A DNA stretch of 64,000 bases from contig JAUJNX010000010.1 in assembly GCA_030447925.1 (NCBI GenBank), forward strand, positions 62,001-126,000. The letters run 5' to 3'. This stretch comes from Egibacteraceae bacterium (lineage in GTDB: Bacteria; Actinomycetota; Nitriliruptoria; Euzebyales; Egibacteraceae). Shown piece after piece: positions 24,512 through 32,711 of this stretch. The number at the start of each line of letters is the position of its first letter. The stretch's first letter is position 1. The translations under genes and the position numbers were made by a program. The notes beneath the pieces are model-generated. The model was not told where the DNA came from. It searched no databases and saw only the letters and a program-made list of their open reading frames with translations.

Positions 24512-24913
24512 ATGACAGCAACCAAGGACGTGCTCGAACAGTACCGGAATGTCGCGGTCGTGGGGATGTCGACGGATCCGGAGAAGCCGTCGCACAGCGT
24601 GCCGCTGGCCCTGCGGTCGGCGGGCTTCGCGGTCACCCCCGTGCACCCGTCCGCCGACGAGATCGCGGGGGAGCGGGCCTACCGCAGCCTCGCCGACGTG
24701 CCCGGCCCGGTGGAGGTCGTGGAGGTCTTCCGCCCGGCCGCGGAGGCGCCCGGCATCGCCCGCCAGGCGGTGGCCGCCGGCGCGAGGGCGCTGTGGCTGC
24801 AGCTGGGGATCACCTCCGACGAGGCCCGCCGCATCGCCGAGGACGCGGGCCTGGACTACGTCGAGGACCGCTGCATGGGCGTCGAGCGCGCGAAGTACGC
24901 GGTCCGCAAGTAG
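24512..24913 (+). CDS. CoA-binding domain protein (YccU/DUF-type)
   Basis: 133 residues forming one Rossmann-like CoA_binding domain: YRNVAVVGMSTDPEKPSHSV (about 14-33), GFAVTPVHPSADEIAGERAY, VEVVEVFRPAAEAPGIARQA, ALWLQLGITSDEARRIAEDA and the ending YVEDRCMGVERAKYAV. It resembles the N-terminal domain of succinyl-CoA ligase alpha subunits, but the family is free-standing and its role is unknown. I start at ATG 24512; an upstream TTG gives no conserved residues. Confidence 0.9.
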   Translation: MTATKDVLEQYRNVAVVGMSTDPEKPSHSVPLALRSAGFAVTPVHPSADEIAGERAYRSLADVPGPVEVVEVFRPAAEAPGIARQAVAAGARALWLQLGITSDEARRIAEDAGLDYVEDRCMGVERAKYAVRK

Positions 24914-24967
24914 CGCCGGGGCGGTGCGGGCGGGGAGGCCCGCCCGCGCACCGCTCGGCACCGCTCG

Positions 24968-25747
24968 CTAGTAGACGTCCGGCACGAAGCGCTGCCTGCT
25001 CATCGGCGGCCGGACGTAGCCCGTGTCCTCCTGGCGCGGCGGCAGCTCCAGCGCGACCGGGGGGAGCTGCTGGTAGGGGACCGAGCTCAGCAGGTGGGCG
25101 ATGCAGTTGAGCCGCGCCTTGCGCTTGTCGTCGGCCTCCACCACCCACCACGGCGAGTCGTCCACGTCGGTGGCGGCGAACATGGCGTCCTTCGCCCGGG
25201 AGTAGTCGACCCAGCGGCTGCGCGCCTCCAGGTCCATGGGGGACAGCTTCCACCGCTTGGTCGGGTCCTGGATGCGCGAGCGGAACCGGCGCTCCTGCTC
25301 GTCGTCGCTGACCGAGAACCAGTACTTCAGCAGCGTGATGCCGGACCCGATCAGCATGCGCTCGAACTCGGGGCAGTCGCGCAGGAATCGCTGGTACTCC
25401 TCCTCGCTGCAGAAGCCCATGACCCGCTCGACGCCGGCGCGGTTGTACCAGGACCGGTCGAACAGGACCATCTCGCCGCCCGCGGGCAGCTGGTCGACGT
25501 AGCGCTGGAAGTACCACTGGCTGCGCTCGCGCTCGGTGGGGGCGGCGAGGGCCACGACCCGGCAGACGCGCGGGTTGAGGTCCTGGGTGATGCGCTTGAT
25601 GACCCCGCCCTTGCCGGCGGCGTCACGGCCCTCGAAGACCACCACCACGCGCAGCTTCTCGTGGCGGACCCAGTCCTGCAGCGTCACGAGCTCGCGCTGC
25701 ATGCGCGCCAGCTCGGACTCGTAGGCCTTCTTCTTCAGCTCGGCCAT
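24968..25747 (-). CDS. ppk2: Polyphosphate kinase 2 (PPK2 family)
   Basis: 259 residues, a single PPK2 domain. Walker A is VVFEGRDAAGKGGVIKRITQ (about 39-58). The Walker B/lid region reads MVLFDRSWYNRAGVERVMGF. PTERERSQWYFQRYVDQLPA, WKLSPMDLEARSRWVDYSRA and SPWWVVEADDKRKARLNCI are also family-typical. PPK2 phosphorylates nucleotides from polyphosphate, or the reverse; class I (nucleoside diphosphates) is likely from length, but not certain. The ATG at 25747 has GGGAG nine bases upstream. An A+T-rich palindrome 74-87 bp upstream may control it. Confidence 0.94.
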   Translation of the reverse strand: MAELKKKAYESELARMQRELVTLQDWVRHEKLRVVVVFEGRDAAGKGGVIKRITQDLNPRVCRVVALAAPTERERSQWYFQRYVDQLPAGGEMVLFDRSWYNRAGVERVMGFCSEEEYQRFLRDCPEFERMLIGSGITLLKYWFSVSDDEQERRFRSRIQDPTKRWKLSPMDLEARSRWVDYSRAKDAMFAATDVDDSPWWVVEADDKRKARLNCIAHLLSSVPYQQLPPVALELPPRQEDTGYVRPPMSRQRFVPDVY

Positions 25748-25815
25748 CGGCTCTCCCTTCCCGGCGCCTGCGGAGCGGCTGAGCGTAGTGGTTTGGCCGG
25801 GCCGAACGGGCCAAG

Positions 25816-25834
25816 TTGACATAATGAACATTAT
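25816..25834. promoter_or_regulatory. Palindrome ATAATG-AA-CATTAT upstream of ppk2
   Basis: Perfect 6-2-6 palindrome at 25821-25834 in a short A+T patch within otherwise G+C-rich DNA; a consensus TTGACA overlaps its left side on the plus strand (25816-25821). The only nearby start is ppk2 on the minus strand. MarR-type repressors bind sites of this form. Phosphate or stress control of ppk2 is a guess. Confidence 0.55.
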
Positions 25835-25889
25835 CGGGGGACTGCGGACGCGCTGCGCCCGGCCTGACCTGGGCGCTGCGGCCAGCTCC

Positions 25890-27032
25890 CTACGGGCGCA
25901 GGGCCGCGACGGCGTCGAGCAGGGCGGTGACCTCGTCCGCGGTGTTGAAGAAGTGCGGGCCGGCGCGCAGGCCGGCCGAGGGGCGGCCGTCGACCACGAT
26001 GTCGCGCTCGGACAGGGCGGCGACGACGCGCGGCGTCGCCTCGCCGACGTCCAGGGTCACGGGGCCCGCACGCACCGCGCGAGCGGCGGGCGTCCGCACG
26101 CCGATCCCCCGGTCCGCGGCGCCCTCGACCAGCTGGGTGGTGAGAGCCGTCGAGGCGGCGCGCACGCGGGCCGGCCCGACCTCGGACAGGACGCGGTAGC
26201 CCTCGCGGGCGGCGAACAGCGCGGGCATCGACGGGGTGCCGCCGAGCCAGCCGAACGCGCCCTCGCCGGCCTCCCACGCCTCGGCGAAGTCGAACGGCCG
26301 CGCGTGGCCCAGCCAGCCGACGCTGCCGGGCCGCAGGCGCCCCAGCGACGCGGGGCGCAGGTGCAGCCAGCCCACGCCCGGGCCCCCGCACAGCCACTTC
26401 ACGCTGCCCCCGACGTAGGCGTCGACCCCCAGCGCGACGACGTCGACCGGCAGCGCCCCGGCCGCGTGGTAGCCGTCGGCCAGGACCAGCGCGCCGTGCT
26501 CGTGGGCGTGGGCGGCGACGGCGGCGACGTCCAGGATGCGGGCGTCGCGGAAGCGCACGTGGCTGGTCAGCACCAGCGCGGTGCGGTCGTCGACCGCGTC
26601 GCAGAGCGCCTCGACACCGTCGGTGGCCGGCACGACCAGCGGCTCCAGGCCCAGGCGTGCGTGCTCGGCCAGCAGGTAGCGGTGGCCGGGCCACTCGTCG
26701 GCGGCCAGGACGACGCGGTCGCGCCCGGCGTCGCGCGGCAGCGCCGACAGCAGCATGGCGGTCAGCGCGGCCACGTTCTGGTGCACCACGACGCTCCCCG
26801 CCGGCGCGCCGATCAACCCGCCGAGCAGGTCGGCGACGCGGCGCGCCTCGGCGAACCAGTCCGGCCAGGCCTCGACGCCCCGGGTCGCCCAGTCCCCCGC
26901 GAACGCCGCCAGCGATCCCTCGACCGCAGCGGGCATCGCCCCCAAGGTGTGGTTGGCCAGGTAGGTGCGGCGGGCCAGGATCGGGAAGCGCGCGCGCCAG
27001 GCGGCGACGTCGTCGGGGGCGATGGCGGTCAC
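25890..27032 (-). CDS. PLP-dependent aminotransferase class V, kynureninase-like
   Basis: 380 residues of fold type I. The PLP lysine is Lys212 in YVGGSVKWLCGGPGVGWLHL; the phosphate-binding NVAALTAMLLSAL, the Asp of LVLADGYHAAGALPVDV and SHVRFRDARILD (kynureninase-like SHV) are present. The N-terminus WRARFPILARRTYLANHTLG is typical of the same group. It may cleave kynurenine-type C-C bonds, but no other tryptophan catabolic gene is near, so desulfurase- or lyase-type chemistry remains open. GTG start at 27032; divergent from the MerR gene across 141 bp. Confidence 0.85.
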   Translation of the reverse strand: MTAIAPDDVAAWRARFPILARRTYLANHTLGAMPAAVEGSLAAFAGDWATRGVEAWPDWFAEARRVADLLGGLIGAPAGSVVVHQNVAALTAMLLSALPRDAGRDRVVLAADEWPGHRYLLAEHARLGLEPLVVPATDGVEALCDAVDDRTALVLTSHVRFRDARILDVAAVAAHAHEHGALVLADGYHAAGALPVDVVALGVDAYVGGSVKWLCGGPGVGWLHLRPASLGRLRPGSVGWLGHARPFDFAEAWEAGEGAFGWLGGTPSMPALFAAREGYRVLSEVGPARVRAASTALTTQLVEGAADRGIGVRTPAARAVRAGPVTLDVGEATPRVVAALSERDIVVDGRPSAGLRAGPHFFNTADEVTALLDAVAALRP

Positions 27033-27173
27033 GAGGGGCGCGTCCTCCCGGTCGGGCTGCTCCTGCTGGCCCCCCACGGTGCCACGGCGCGGGCGGGGCG
27101 CCGGGCATGGCGACGTGACAGAGTTCCGTGCAACCCGCCCGGGAGCGCCGCGGGGGGGCCTAGGGTGTGCGCC

Positions 27174-27950
27174 ATGGGGGACGAGGCCGGGGACGATGCC
27201 GGGGGGATGCTCATCGGCGAACTGGCGCTGCGCGCCGGCGTCACGGTCCGCAACATCCGCGCCTACCAGACGCGCGGCCTGCTCCCCTCCCCCCAGCTGG
27301 TCGGGCGCACCGGGATCTACGGGCCCCACCACCTCCAGCGGCTCCAGCTCGTCCAGGAGCTGCAGCACGAGGGCGTCAACCTCCAGGGCATCAAGTGGAT
27401 CCTTGACCGCGTGCCCCCGACCGGGTCGCCGTCGGAGGTCCGGCTGCTCCAGCAGGCCCTGTTCCCGCCCGGCGAGGTCGAGCAGCCCTTCGAGCTGGAC
27501 GACGCCGAGCTGCGGGCCCGGCTGCGCGGGCAGGGGACGGCGGAGAACCTCGAGCGCGCGGCCGCGATGCGCGTGCTGCAGCGCCTCGACGACGGCCGCT
27601 GGCGGGTGCTCAGCCCGGCCCTGCTGCGCATGGGCGAGGAGGTCGTCGCGCTGGGGGTGCCGCTGAACGCCGGGCTCGACGCGCTGGAGCGCCTCCAGCG
27701 CGACATCGCCCACGCGGCCGGCGGGTTCCTCGGCCTGGTCGGCCGCGAGATCTGGCTGCCGTTCGAGCGCGACGGCCGGCCGGCGGAGCGCTGGCCCCAC
27801 GTCCGCACCGCGATCGAGCGGCTGCGCACCATGGCCACCGAGGTCATGGTCGCCGCGTTCCGCCTGGAGATGACCCACGCGCTGGAGCGCGCCGTGCTGG
27901 GCGACCCCACGGCGGAGCGGTCCTGGCCGCGCGAGGCGAAGGGCGCCTGA
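27174..27950 (+). CDS. MerR-family transcriptional regulator
   Basis: 258 residues. The winged helix is LIGELALRAGVTVRNIRAYQ, TRGLLPSPQLVGRTGIYGPH and HLQRLQLVQEL (about 12-62), with the MerR R-N-I-R-x-Y core. A long C-terminal effector domain has no metal-binding cysteines, so a small-molecule ligand is more likely than a metal. The ATG is seven bases after TAGGGT (27161-27166), suggesting leaderless transcription. It is divergent from the kynureninase-like gene, its likeliest target. Confidence 0.92.
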   Translation: MGDEAGDDAGGMLIGELALRAGVTVRNIRAYQTRGLLPSPQLVGRTGIYGPHHLQRLQLVQELQHEGVNLQGIKWILDRVPPTGSPSEVRLLQQALFPPGEVEQPFELDDAELRARLRGQGTAENLERAAAMRVLQRLDDGRWRVLSPALLRMGEEVVALGVPLNAGLDALERLQRDIAHAAGGFLGLVGREIWLPFERDGRPAERWPHVRTAIERLRTMATEVMVAAFRLEMTHALERAVLGDPTAERSWPREAKGA

Positions 27951-27993
27951 GCCGCCCCGCGTCTGCGGTGCACCGCCAGCCCGCAACCTGACG

Positions 27994-28040
27994 GCGTCCG
28001 ATCGGACGCTTGACACCGCTCTCCCACAATTGCATACGTT
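27994..28040 (+). promoter_or_regulatory. Consensus promoter preceded by 16-bp perfect palindrome
   Basis: The palindrome GCGTCCGATCGGACGC (27994-28009) abuts a consensus -35 TTGACA (28010-28015). A -10 candidate TACGTT (28035-28040) follows 19 bases later, within an A+T-rich CACAATTGCATACGTTGATG. The expected transcript start is near 28047, which favours the GTG at 28075 over the ATG at 28042. The palindrome is a likely repressor or activator site. Confidence 0.75.
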
Positions 28041-28074
28041 GATGTCACGATCCGGGCCCGTGGGGGGAGCCGTC

Positions 28075-28671
28075 GTGACGTCGTCGATGCGGGCAGGGGT
28101 GGCGGCGGCGCTGGGGATCGGGGTGCTGACGGCGATGCTGCTCGTCTTCCTCCTGGGCGGGACCGCCCTGCCGCTGCACCTGGGCAACGTCGGGTCGTTC
28201 GTGCTGGCGACCTCGCGCCTGGAGGCCGAGGGCTTCCGCCTGACCCCCGACGTCGACCGCGACTCGGGCACCGAACCCGGCGCCGCGCTGCCCGCCGGCT
28301 ACGTCACGCTGCAGGACGTGCGGGCGCTGGAGAACCTGCGCATCCAGAAGGCCTTCGACTTCTCCGCGCTGGTCGACGGGCTGGGGACCTGGACGCTGTC
28401 GCTGTCCAGCCCCTCGGTCAGCGCCTCCGGGCTGGGGCTGCACACACCGCACCTGTGCGCGGCGACCGCGGAGTTCCGGGAGCTGGGCATCAACGGCATC
28501 ACCGCGGCCGGCCCCGCCGACGCGCTGGCGGTCACCGCGGACGGGCTCGTGCTGGTCGACGCGTCGATCGAGGCGACCCAGCTCGACGCGTCGGCGATCA
28601 GCCTGCCGGGGCTCGAGCTGCGCCTCAGCCCCGGGGAGCCGCAGGGGGCCGGGGCGTGCCTGGCGGGGTGA
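28075..28671 (+). CDS. Membrane-anchored extracytoplasmic protein, DUF6230-like (paralogue 1)
   Basis: 198 residues. One N-terminal helix (GVAAALGIGVLTAMLLVFLL, about 8-27) is followed by a beta-rich domain: LPLHLGNVGSFVLATSRLEA, an ALENLRIQKAFDFSAL strand, LGLHTPHLC with a conserved Cys, and LPGLELRLSPGEPQ. Size, single anchor and next-door DUF6114-like gene resemble the DUF6230/DUF6114 pairs of actinobacteria; the assignment is by architecture. A second copy lies two genes on. The GTG start has GGGGGAG six bases upstream. The protein should sit outside the membrane; function unknown. Confidence 0.7.
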   Translation: MTSSMRAGVAAALGIGVLTAMLLVFLLGGTALPLHLGNVGSFVLATSRLEAEGFRLTPDVDRDSGTEPGAALPAGYVTLQDVRALENLRIQKAFDFSALVDGLGTWTLSLSSPSVSASGLGLHTPHLCAATAEFRELGINGITAAGPADALAVTADGLVLVDASIEATQLDASAISLPGLELRLSPGEPQGAGACLAG

Positions 28672-29728
28672 CGCCGGTGACGCCCTACCCCGGGGGCGTC
28701 TGGAGCGAGGCCGAGCGGCCCTGGCGCGCCGCGTCGCTGGTGCTGGCCGGGGCGGCGCTCATCAGCGTGGTCGCCAGCACCGTGCGGCCGTCGCTGTTCA
28801 CGCTGCCCGACGTCACCCTCGCCGGGATCGCGATCTCGCTGGTGCTCGCGGCGCTGGGCCTGCTCCTGCTCGCGTCGCCGCGGTCGGCGCTCCCGCTCGG
28901 CGCGTTCTGCGTGGTGTTGGGGGTCCTGGCCTTCCCCATGGCCCTGGGCGGGCTGGTGCTGGGATCGCTGCTGGTGATCGGCGGCGGCGCGCTGGCGGTC
29001 GGGTGGGCGCCCGTGCCCGCCGGCACCCGCGTGCGCTGGGGAGCCGCGGGGTTCCCGTCGCGGCTGGCGGCGCTGGTCGTGGACCTGCTGCTCTACGGGC
29101 TGGCGCTGCTGGCCGTCGCCGCGCTGCTGGACGGGCCGATGCGCGCGTCGCGCGCCCTGGCCGTCGCCGTCGAGGCGGCCGTCTGGCTGGCGGTCGCGGT
29201 GCCCGCCACCGCGACCGGCGCCTCCCCCGGCAAGCGCCTGCTGCGCCTGCGCGTCCTGCCCGCCCCCGGCGCCGGCCACCCCGCTCCGGCCTCCTCCCCC
29301 GCCGCGGCCCCCTCCCCCGCCTCGTCGACGACCGGCGCCGAGGCGGCGGACGGCCACGCGGCGGCGCGCCCGGCGACGCCGCGGACGGCGGCGGGGCCGA
29401 CGGCGGCGCGGGGGGCGGGCCGGTGGGGGTGGGGTGGCGGGCGGCCGCGGTGCGGGAGGGGGTGCGGGCGGCGGAGCTCGCGCTGGTCGCGGCGCTGCTG
29501 GTCGGCCTGTCCGGCGTCGTCGCGCTGCGGCCCCTGGCGCTGCCGCTGCCGTCCCCGCTGCGCAGCTGGCCGGTCGGGCCCGCCGTGGCCGTGCTGGTGG
29601 TCGCGGTCCTGGTCGTGCTGCTGCGCCGCTCCCCCGCACCCCATGACCTGCTCGCCGGGACGCGCGTCGCGCGCGGGCGGCTCCTGCTCCCCCGCGCCGC
29701 CCCGGCCCCCGCGCAGCCCGCCCCGTGA
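28668..29728 (+). CDS. DUF6114-like plus RDD-family membrane protein (frame break near 29420)
   Basis: The first about 110 residues form four helices ending FPMALGGLVLGSLLVIGGGA, the DUF6114 pattern. A typical RDD domain follows: FPSRLAALVVDLLLYGLALL, then ATGASPGKRLLRLRVLPAPG. A Pro/Ala/Gly-rich linker leads into a G-run near 29400-29440 where one base appears to be missing. In the next frame the protein continues VREGVRAAELALVAALLVGL and LLAGTRVARGRLLLPRA, the end of an RDD-type transporter-like protein. Four-base overlaps with both flanking paralogue genes show a single translation unit. Confidence 0.75.
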
Positions 29729-30324
29729 TCGCCGGCGGCCGGGCGGCCGTCGCGGCGGGCCTGGGGGCGGCCGCGCGGGCCCTGCTGCTCGGCGTCGCGC
29801 TGGCCACCCCCGCCCTGCCCCTGCACCGGGGCGGCGGCACCTTCCTGCTCTACGGCCGCGACCTGCGCGCCGGGCCCGGCGTGAGCATCCGCCCCGGCGA
29901 CGCCGAGGGCGCGGGGCCCGACGGCGGGGACCTCGCCGTGAACGTCGTGCGCATCCCCGACCTGGACCGCCTCCGCGGCCTGGTCCTCGCCCGCGAGCTG
30001 GACCTCGCGCCCCTGCTGGGCGGCGAGGCGCGCTGGACCCTGGAGCTGGCCACCGACCCCGACCAGGAGGTCGAGGCGGACGACCTGGTGCTGCACACGC
30101 CGCGGACGTGCGTGCGCGGGGGCCTGCTCGCCCCGGTCGTCAACGCGCTGCTCGACGAGCCGGGCGCGCTGTTCCTCAACCCGCTCCCCCTCGCCGCCGG
30201 GGAGCTGTGGAGCGAGTCGGCGCGCCTGGAGGCCGACACGTTCGACGCGCCCGGCCTGTCGCTCCGCCTGCGCCCCGGCCCGCCGCCGGCGGTGTTCACC
30301 GGGTCGTGCGTCGACCCGGGCTGA
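29725..30324 (+). CDS. Membrane-anchored extracytoplasmic protein, DUF6230-like (paralogue 2)
   Basis: 199 residues, related to the gene at 28075: both have an N-terminal hydrophobic helix ending in ALPLH, then a strand pattern (GGGTFLLYGRDLRAGPG here), a Cys-bearing LVLHTPRTC, and a final APGLSLRLRPGPP. This copy has a second cysteine pair with TGSCVDPG at the end. The GTG start overlaps the upstream stop by four bases. It probably forms an envelope complex with its paralogue and the DUF6114/RDD protein. Confidence 0.68.
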   Translation: MIAGGRAAVAAGLGAAARALLLGVALATPALPLHRGGGTFLLYGRDLRAGPGVSIRPGDAEGAGPDGGDLAVNVVRIPDLDRLRGLVLARELDLAPLLGGEARWTLELATDPDQEVEADDLVLHTPRTCVRGGLLAPVVNALLDEPGALFLNPLPLAAGELWSESARLEADTFDAPGLSLRLRPGPPPAVFTGSCVDPG

Positions 30325-30367
30325 GCGGGTGCCCGGCTCGCCCCGGCGGCTCCCGTAGGCTGGCGGG

Positions 30368-31405
30368 ATGACCGGGGCTGCGACGGGGATCGACGCGGGA
30401 CCCGTCACGGCGTGGCTGGCCGCGCACGTCCCCGGCCTGCGCCCGCCGCTGGCGTTCGACGTGCTCCCGGGCGGCAGGTCCAACCTCACCTACCGCGTCA
30501 CCGACGCCGGCGGGCGGCGCTGGGTCCTGCGCCGCCCGCCGCTGCGCGGCGTCCTCGCGTCGGCCCACGACATGGCCCGCGAGCACCGCGTGCTCGCCGC
30601 CCTGGGCCCGACCGCCGTGCCGGTGCCGCCGGTGGTCGCGCTCTGCGAGGACCCCGCCGTCACCGGGGCGCCGTTCTTCGTGATGGACCACATGGACGGG
30701 CTGGTCCTGCGCGACCGGGCCGCCGCCGCGCTCCTCCCCGGCCACGGCGCGCGCCGGCGCGCAGCGGAGGACCTGGTCGACACGCTGGTGGCGCTGCACG
30801 CCGTGGAGCCCGCGGGCGTCGGCCTGGGCGACCTCGGGCGGCGGGACGGCTACATGGCCCGCCAGCTGCGCCGCTGGCACGGCCAGTGGCAGCAGTCCCG
30901 CACCCGGGAGCTGCCCGCGATCGACGAGGTCCACGGACGGCTGTCGGCGCGCCTGCCCGACCAGCAGGGCTCCACGATCGTCCACGGGGACTACCGCCTG
31001 GACAACACCATCGTCGGGCCCGACGGGCGGGTCGCGGCCGTGCTGGACTGGGAGCTGTGCACCCTGGGCGACCCGCTCGCCGACGTCGGCCTGCTGCTGG
31101 TGTACTGGTCCGAGGCCGGCGACGCGGTCCCCGCGCTGCCGACCGGGGCGAGCGCCGAACCGGGGTTCCCGTCGCGCGCCGAGCTGCGGGACCGCTACGC
31201 GGAGCGGTCCGGGCGGGACCTGGCCGACCTCGACGTCTACGTCGCGCTGGCCAACTGGAAGCTCGCGATCATCCTGGAGGGCGTCCACGCGCGCTTCGCG
31301 TCCGGCGCCTACGGGCACCGCGACCCCCTCGCCGAGGCCTACGGCGAGCGCGTCCCGCTGCTGGCCCGGGCCGCGCTCGCCGCCACCGAGCGCGCGGGCC
31401 GCTAG
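30368..31405 (+). CDS. Aminoglycoside phosphotransferase-like (APH/ChoK) kinase family protein
   Basis: 345 residues. Kinase-like motifs: FDVLPGGRSNLTYRV, the catalytic loop STIVHGDYRLDNTIVG with Asp and Asn (about 206-221), and the metal-binding VLDWELCTLGDPLADVG. This HGDYRxDN/LDWE form belongs to the ACAD10-like APH group that accompanies acyl-CoA dehydrogenases in lipid catabolism rather than true resistance enzymes. The ATG is six bases after TAGGCT, a probable leaderless start. The downstream neighbour is an Eis-like acetyltransferase. Confidence 0.9.
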   Translation: MTGAATGIDAGPVTAWLAAHVPGLRPPLAFDVLPGGRSNLTYRVTDAGGRRWVLRRPPLRGVLASAHDMAREHRVLAALGPTAVPVPPVVALCEDPAVTGAPFFVMDHMDGLVLRDRAAAALLPGHGARRRAAEDLVDTLVALHAVEPAGVGLGDLGRRDGYMARQLRRWHGQWQQSRTRELPAIDEVHGRLSARLPDQQGSTIVHGDYRLDNTIVGPDGRVAAVLDWELCTLGDPLADVGLLLVYWSEAGDAVPALPTGASAEPGFPSRAELRDRYAERSGRDLADLDVYVALANWKLAIILEGVHARFASGAYGHRDPLAEAYGERVPLLARAALAATERAGR

Positions 31406-31486
31406 CCGTTCCGGAACATCGTCGAGGACCCGCCCCCATTCCGCACGCGGGCGGATCGCAGCGCGCGGGCTGCGAGACTTGCGGTC

Positions 31487-32710
31487 ATGAGCGATCTGGA
31501 CGTGCGGACGATCCGGGCCGAGGAGATCGACGACTTCGCGGCGGCGCGCACGGTGGGGTTCCTGATGCCCGCCGCGGAGGGGTCCGCGGACCTGCTGCGC
31601 CCGCTCGTGGACCTCGACCGCACCTGGGGCGCCTTCGACGGCGAGCGCATGGTCGGGACGCTGCGCAGCTACGCCACGCCGCTGACCGTGCCCGGCGGCG
31701 GGGAGGTGCCCGCCGCCGCGCTGACCAACGTGACCGTGCGGCCGACTCACCGGCGCCGCGGCCTGCTGCGCCGGATGCTGGAGCCCGACCTGCGCGCGGC
31801 GGTCGACCGCGGCGAGGTCGTGGGCCTGCTACTCGCCTCCGAGCACACCATCTACGGCCGCTACGGCTACGGCCCCGCCGCCGACTCGGTCCGGTTCGAC
31901 GTCGACACGCGCGGGATCACCGTGCGCGCGCCGGCCGGCGGGTCGGTGGAGATCGTCGACGCCGACGCGCTGCGCGCCGCGGTCCCGGCGGTCTACGCCG
32001 CCCACCGGCGCGCCTGGCCGGGTGCGATGGGGCGCGACGACCGCTGGTGGGACCGGCTCCTGGGCCTGGCCGCCGGGTCGGTGCCGCGCACCGAGGCGCA
32101 CTTCCGCGCGCTCGGGCGCGACGCCGCGGGCGAGGTCGACGCCTACGCCTGGTACACCGTGGACGACCGCTGGGACGACCTGCGGCCCGACCTGACCCTG
32201 GAGGTCGAGGAGCTCGTCGGCGCCTCGCCCGCCGCCGAGGCCCGGCTCTGGGCGTTCCTGCTCGCCATGGACTGGGTGCGCACGGTCAAGGCGGGGAACC
32301 GGGGGGCCGACGATCCGCTCCCCTGGCTGGTCTCCGACCCGCGGGCGGTCCGCCGGCGCGGGCGGGTGGACCACCTCTGGCTGCGGGTGCTGGACCTGCC
32401 CGCGGCGCTGGCCGCCCGCCGCTACCTCGCCCCCGGGCGGGTCGTGCTCCAGGTCGACGACCCGCTCGGCCTCGCCGGCGGCCGCGTCGTCGTCGAGGGC
32501 GGGCCGGACGGCGCGTCGTGCGCCCCCACCGCCGCCGCGGCTGACCTGACCCTGCCGGTGGAGGTGCTGGGCTGCGCCTACCTGGGCGGCACGCCGCTGG
32601 GGGTGCTCGCGGGCGCGGGGCTGGTCGAGGAGCACCGGGCCGGGGCGCTCGCGGTCGGCGACGCGATGTTCCGGTCGCCGCGGGCGCCGTGGTGCGCGAC
32701 GTGGTTCTGA
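31487..32710 (+). CDS. GNAT N-acetyltransferase, Eis family
   Basis: 407 residues with the three-part Eis architecture: an N-terminal GNAT domain with the acetyl-CoA loop VTVRPTHRRRGLLRRML (about 84-100) and YGRYGYGPA, a central second GNAT-like domain, and a C-terminal sterol-carrier-like domain. It ends in WCATWF with the C-terminal carboxylate used in catalysis. Eis enzymes acetylate amines, including aminoglycosides and protein lysines. The true substrate is unknown. The ATG is seven bases after GAGACT. The Ser/Thr kinase starts two bases after its stop. Confidence 0.94.
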   Translation: MSDLDVRTIRAEEIDDFAAARTVGFLMPAAEGSADLLRPLVDLDRTWGAFDGERMVGTLRSYATPLTVPGGGEVPAAALTNVTVRPTHRRRGLLRRMLEPDLRAAVDRGEVVGLLLASEHTIYGRYGYGPAADSVRFDVDTRGITVRAPAGGSVEIVDADALRAAVPAVYAAHRRAWPGAMGRDDRWWDRLLGLAAGSVPRTEAHFRALGRDAAGEVDAYAWYTVDDRWDDLRPDLTLEVEELVGASPAAEARLWAFLLAMDWVRTVKAGNRGADDPLPWLVSDPRAVRRRGRVDHLWLRVLDLPAALAARRYLAPGRVVLQVDDPLGLAGGRVVVEGGPDGASCAPTAAAADLTLPVEVLGCAYLGGTPLGVLAGAGLVEEHRAGALAVGDAMFRSPRAPWCATWF

Positions 32711-32711
32711 G

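Noticed and set aside
28042-28074. Upstream ATG (28042) as start of the first envelope-cassette gene
   Set aside because: It lies before the transcript start expected from the TTGACA promoter; the GTG at 28075 has a strong ribosome-binding site.
30368-32710. An antibiotic-resistance cassette (APH plus Eis)
   Set aside because: The APH belongs to the ACAD10-like group and Eis homologues are common core genes; there are no mobile-element signs.
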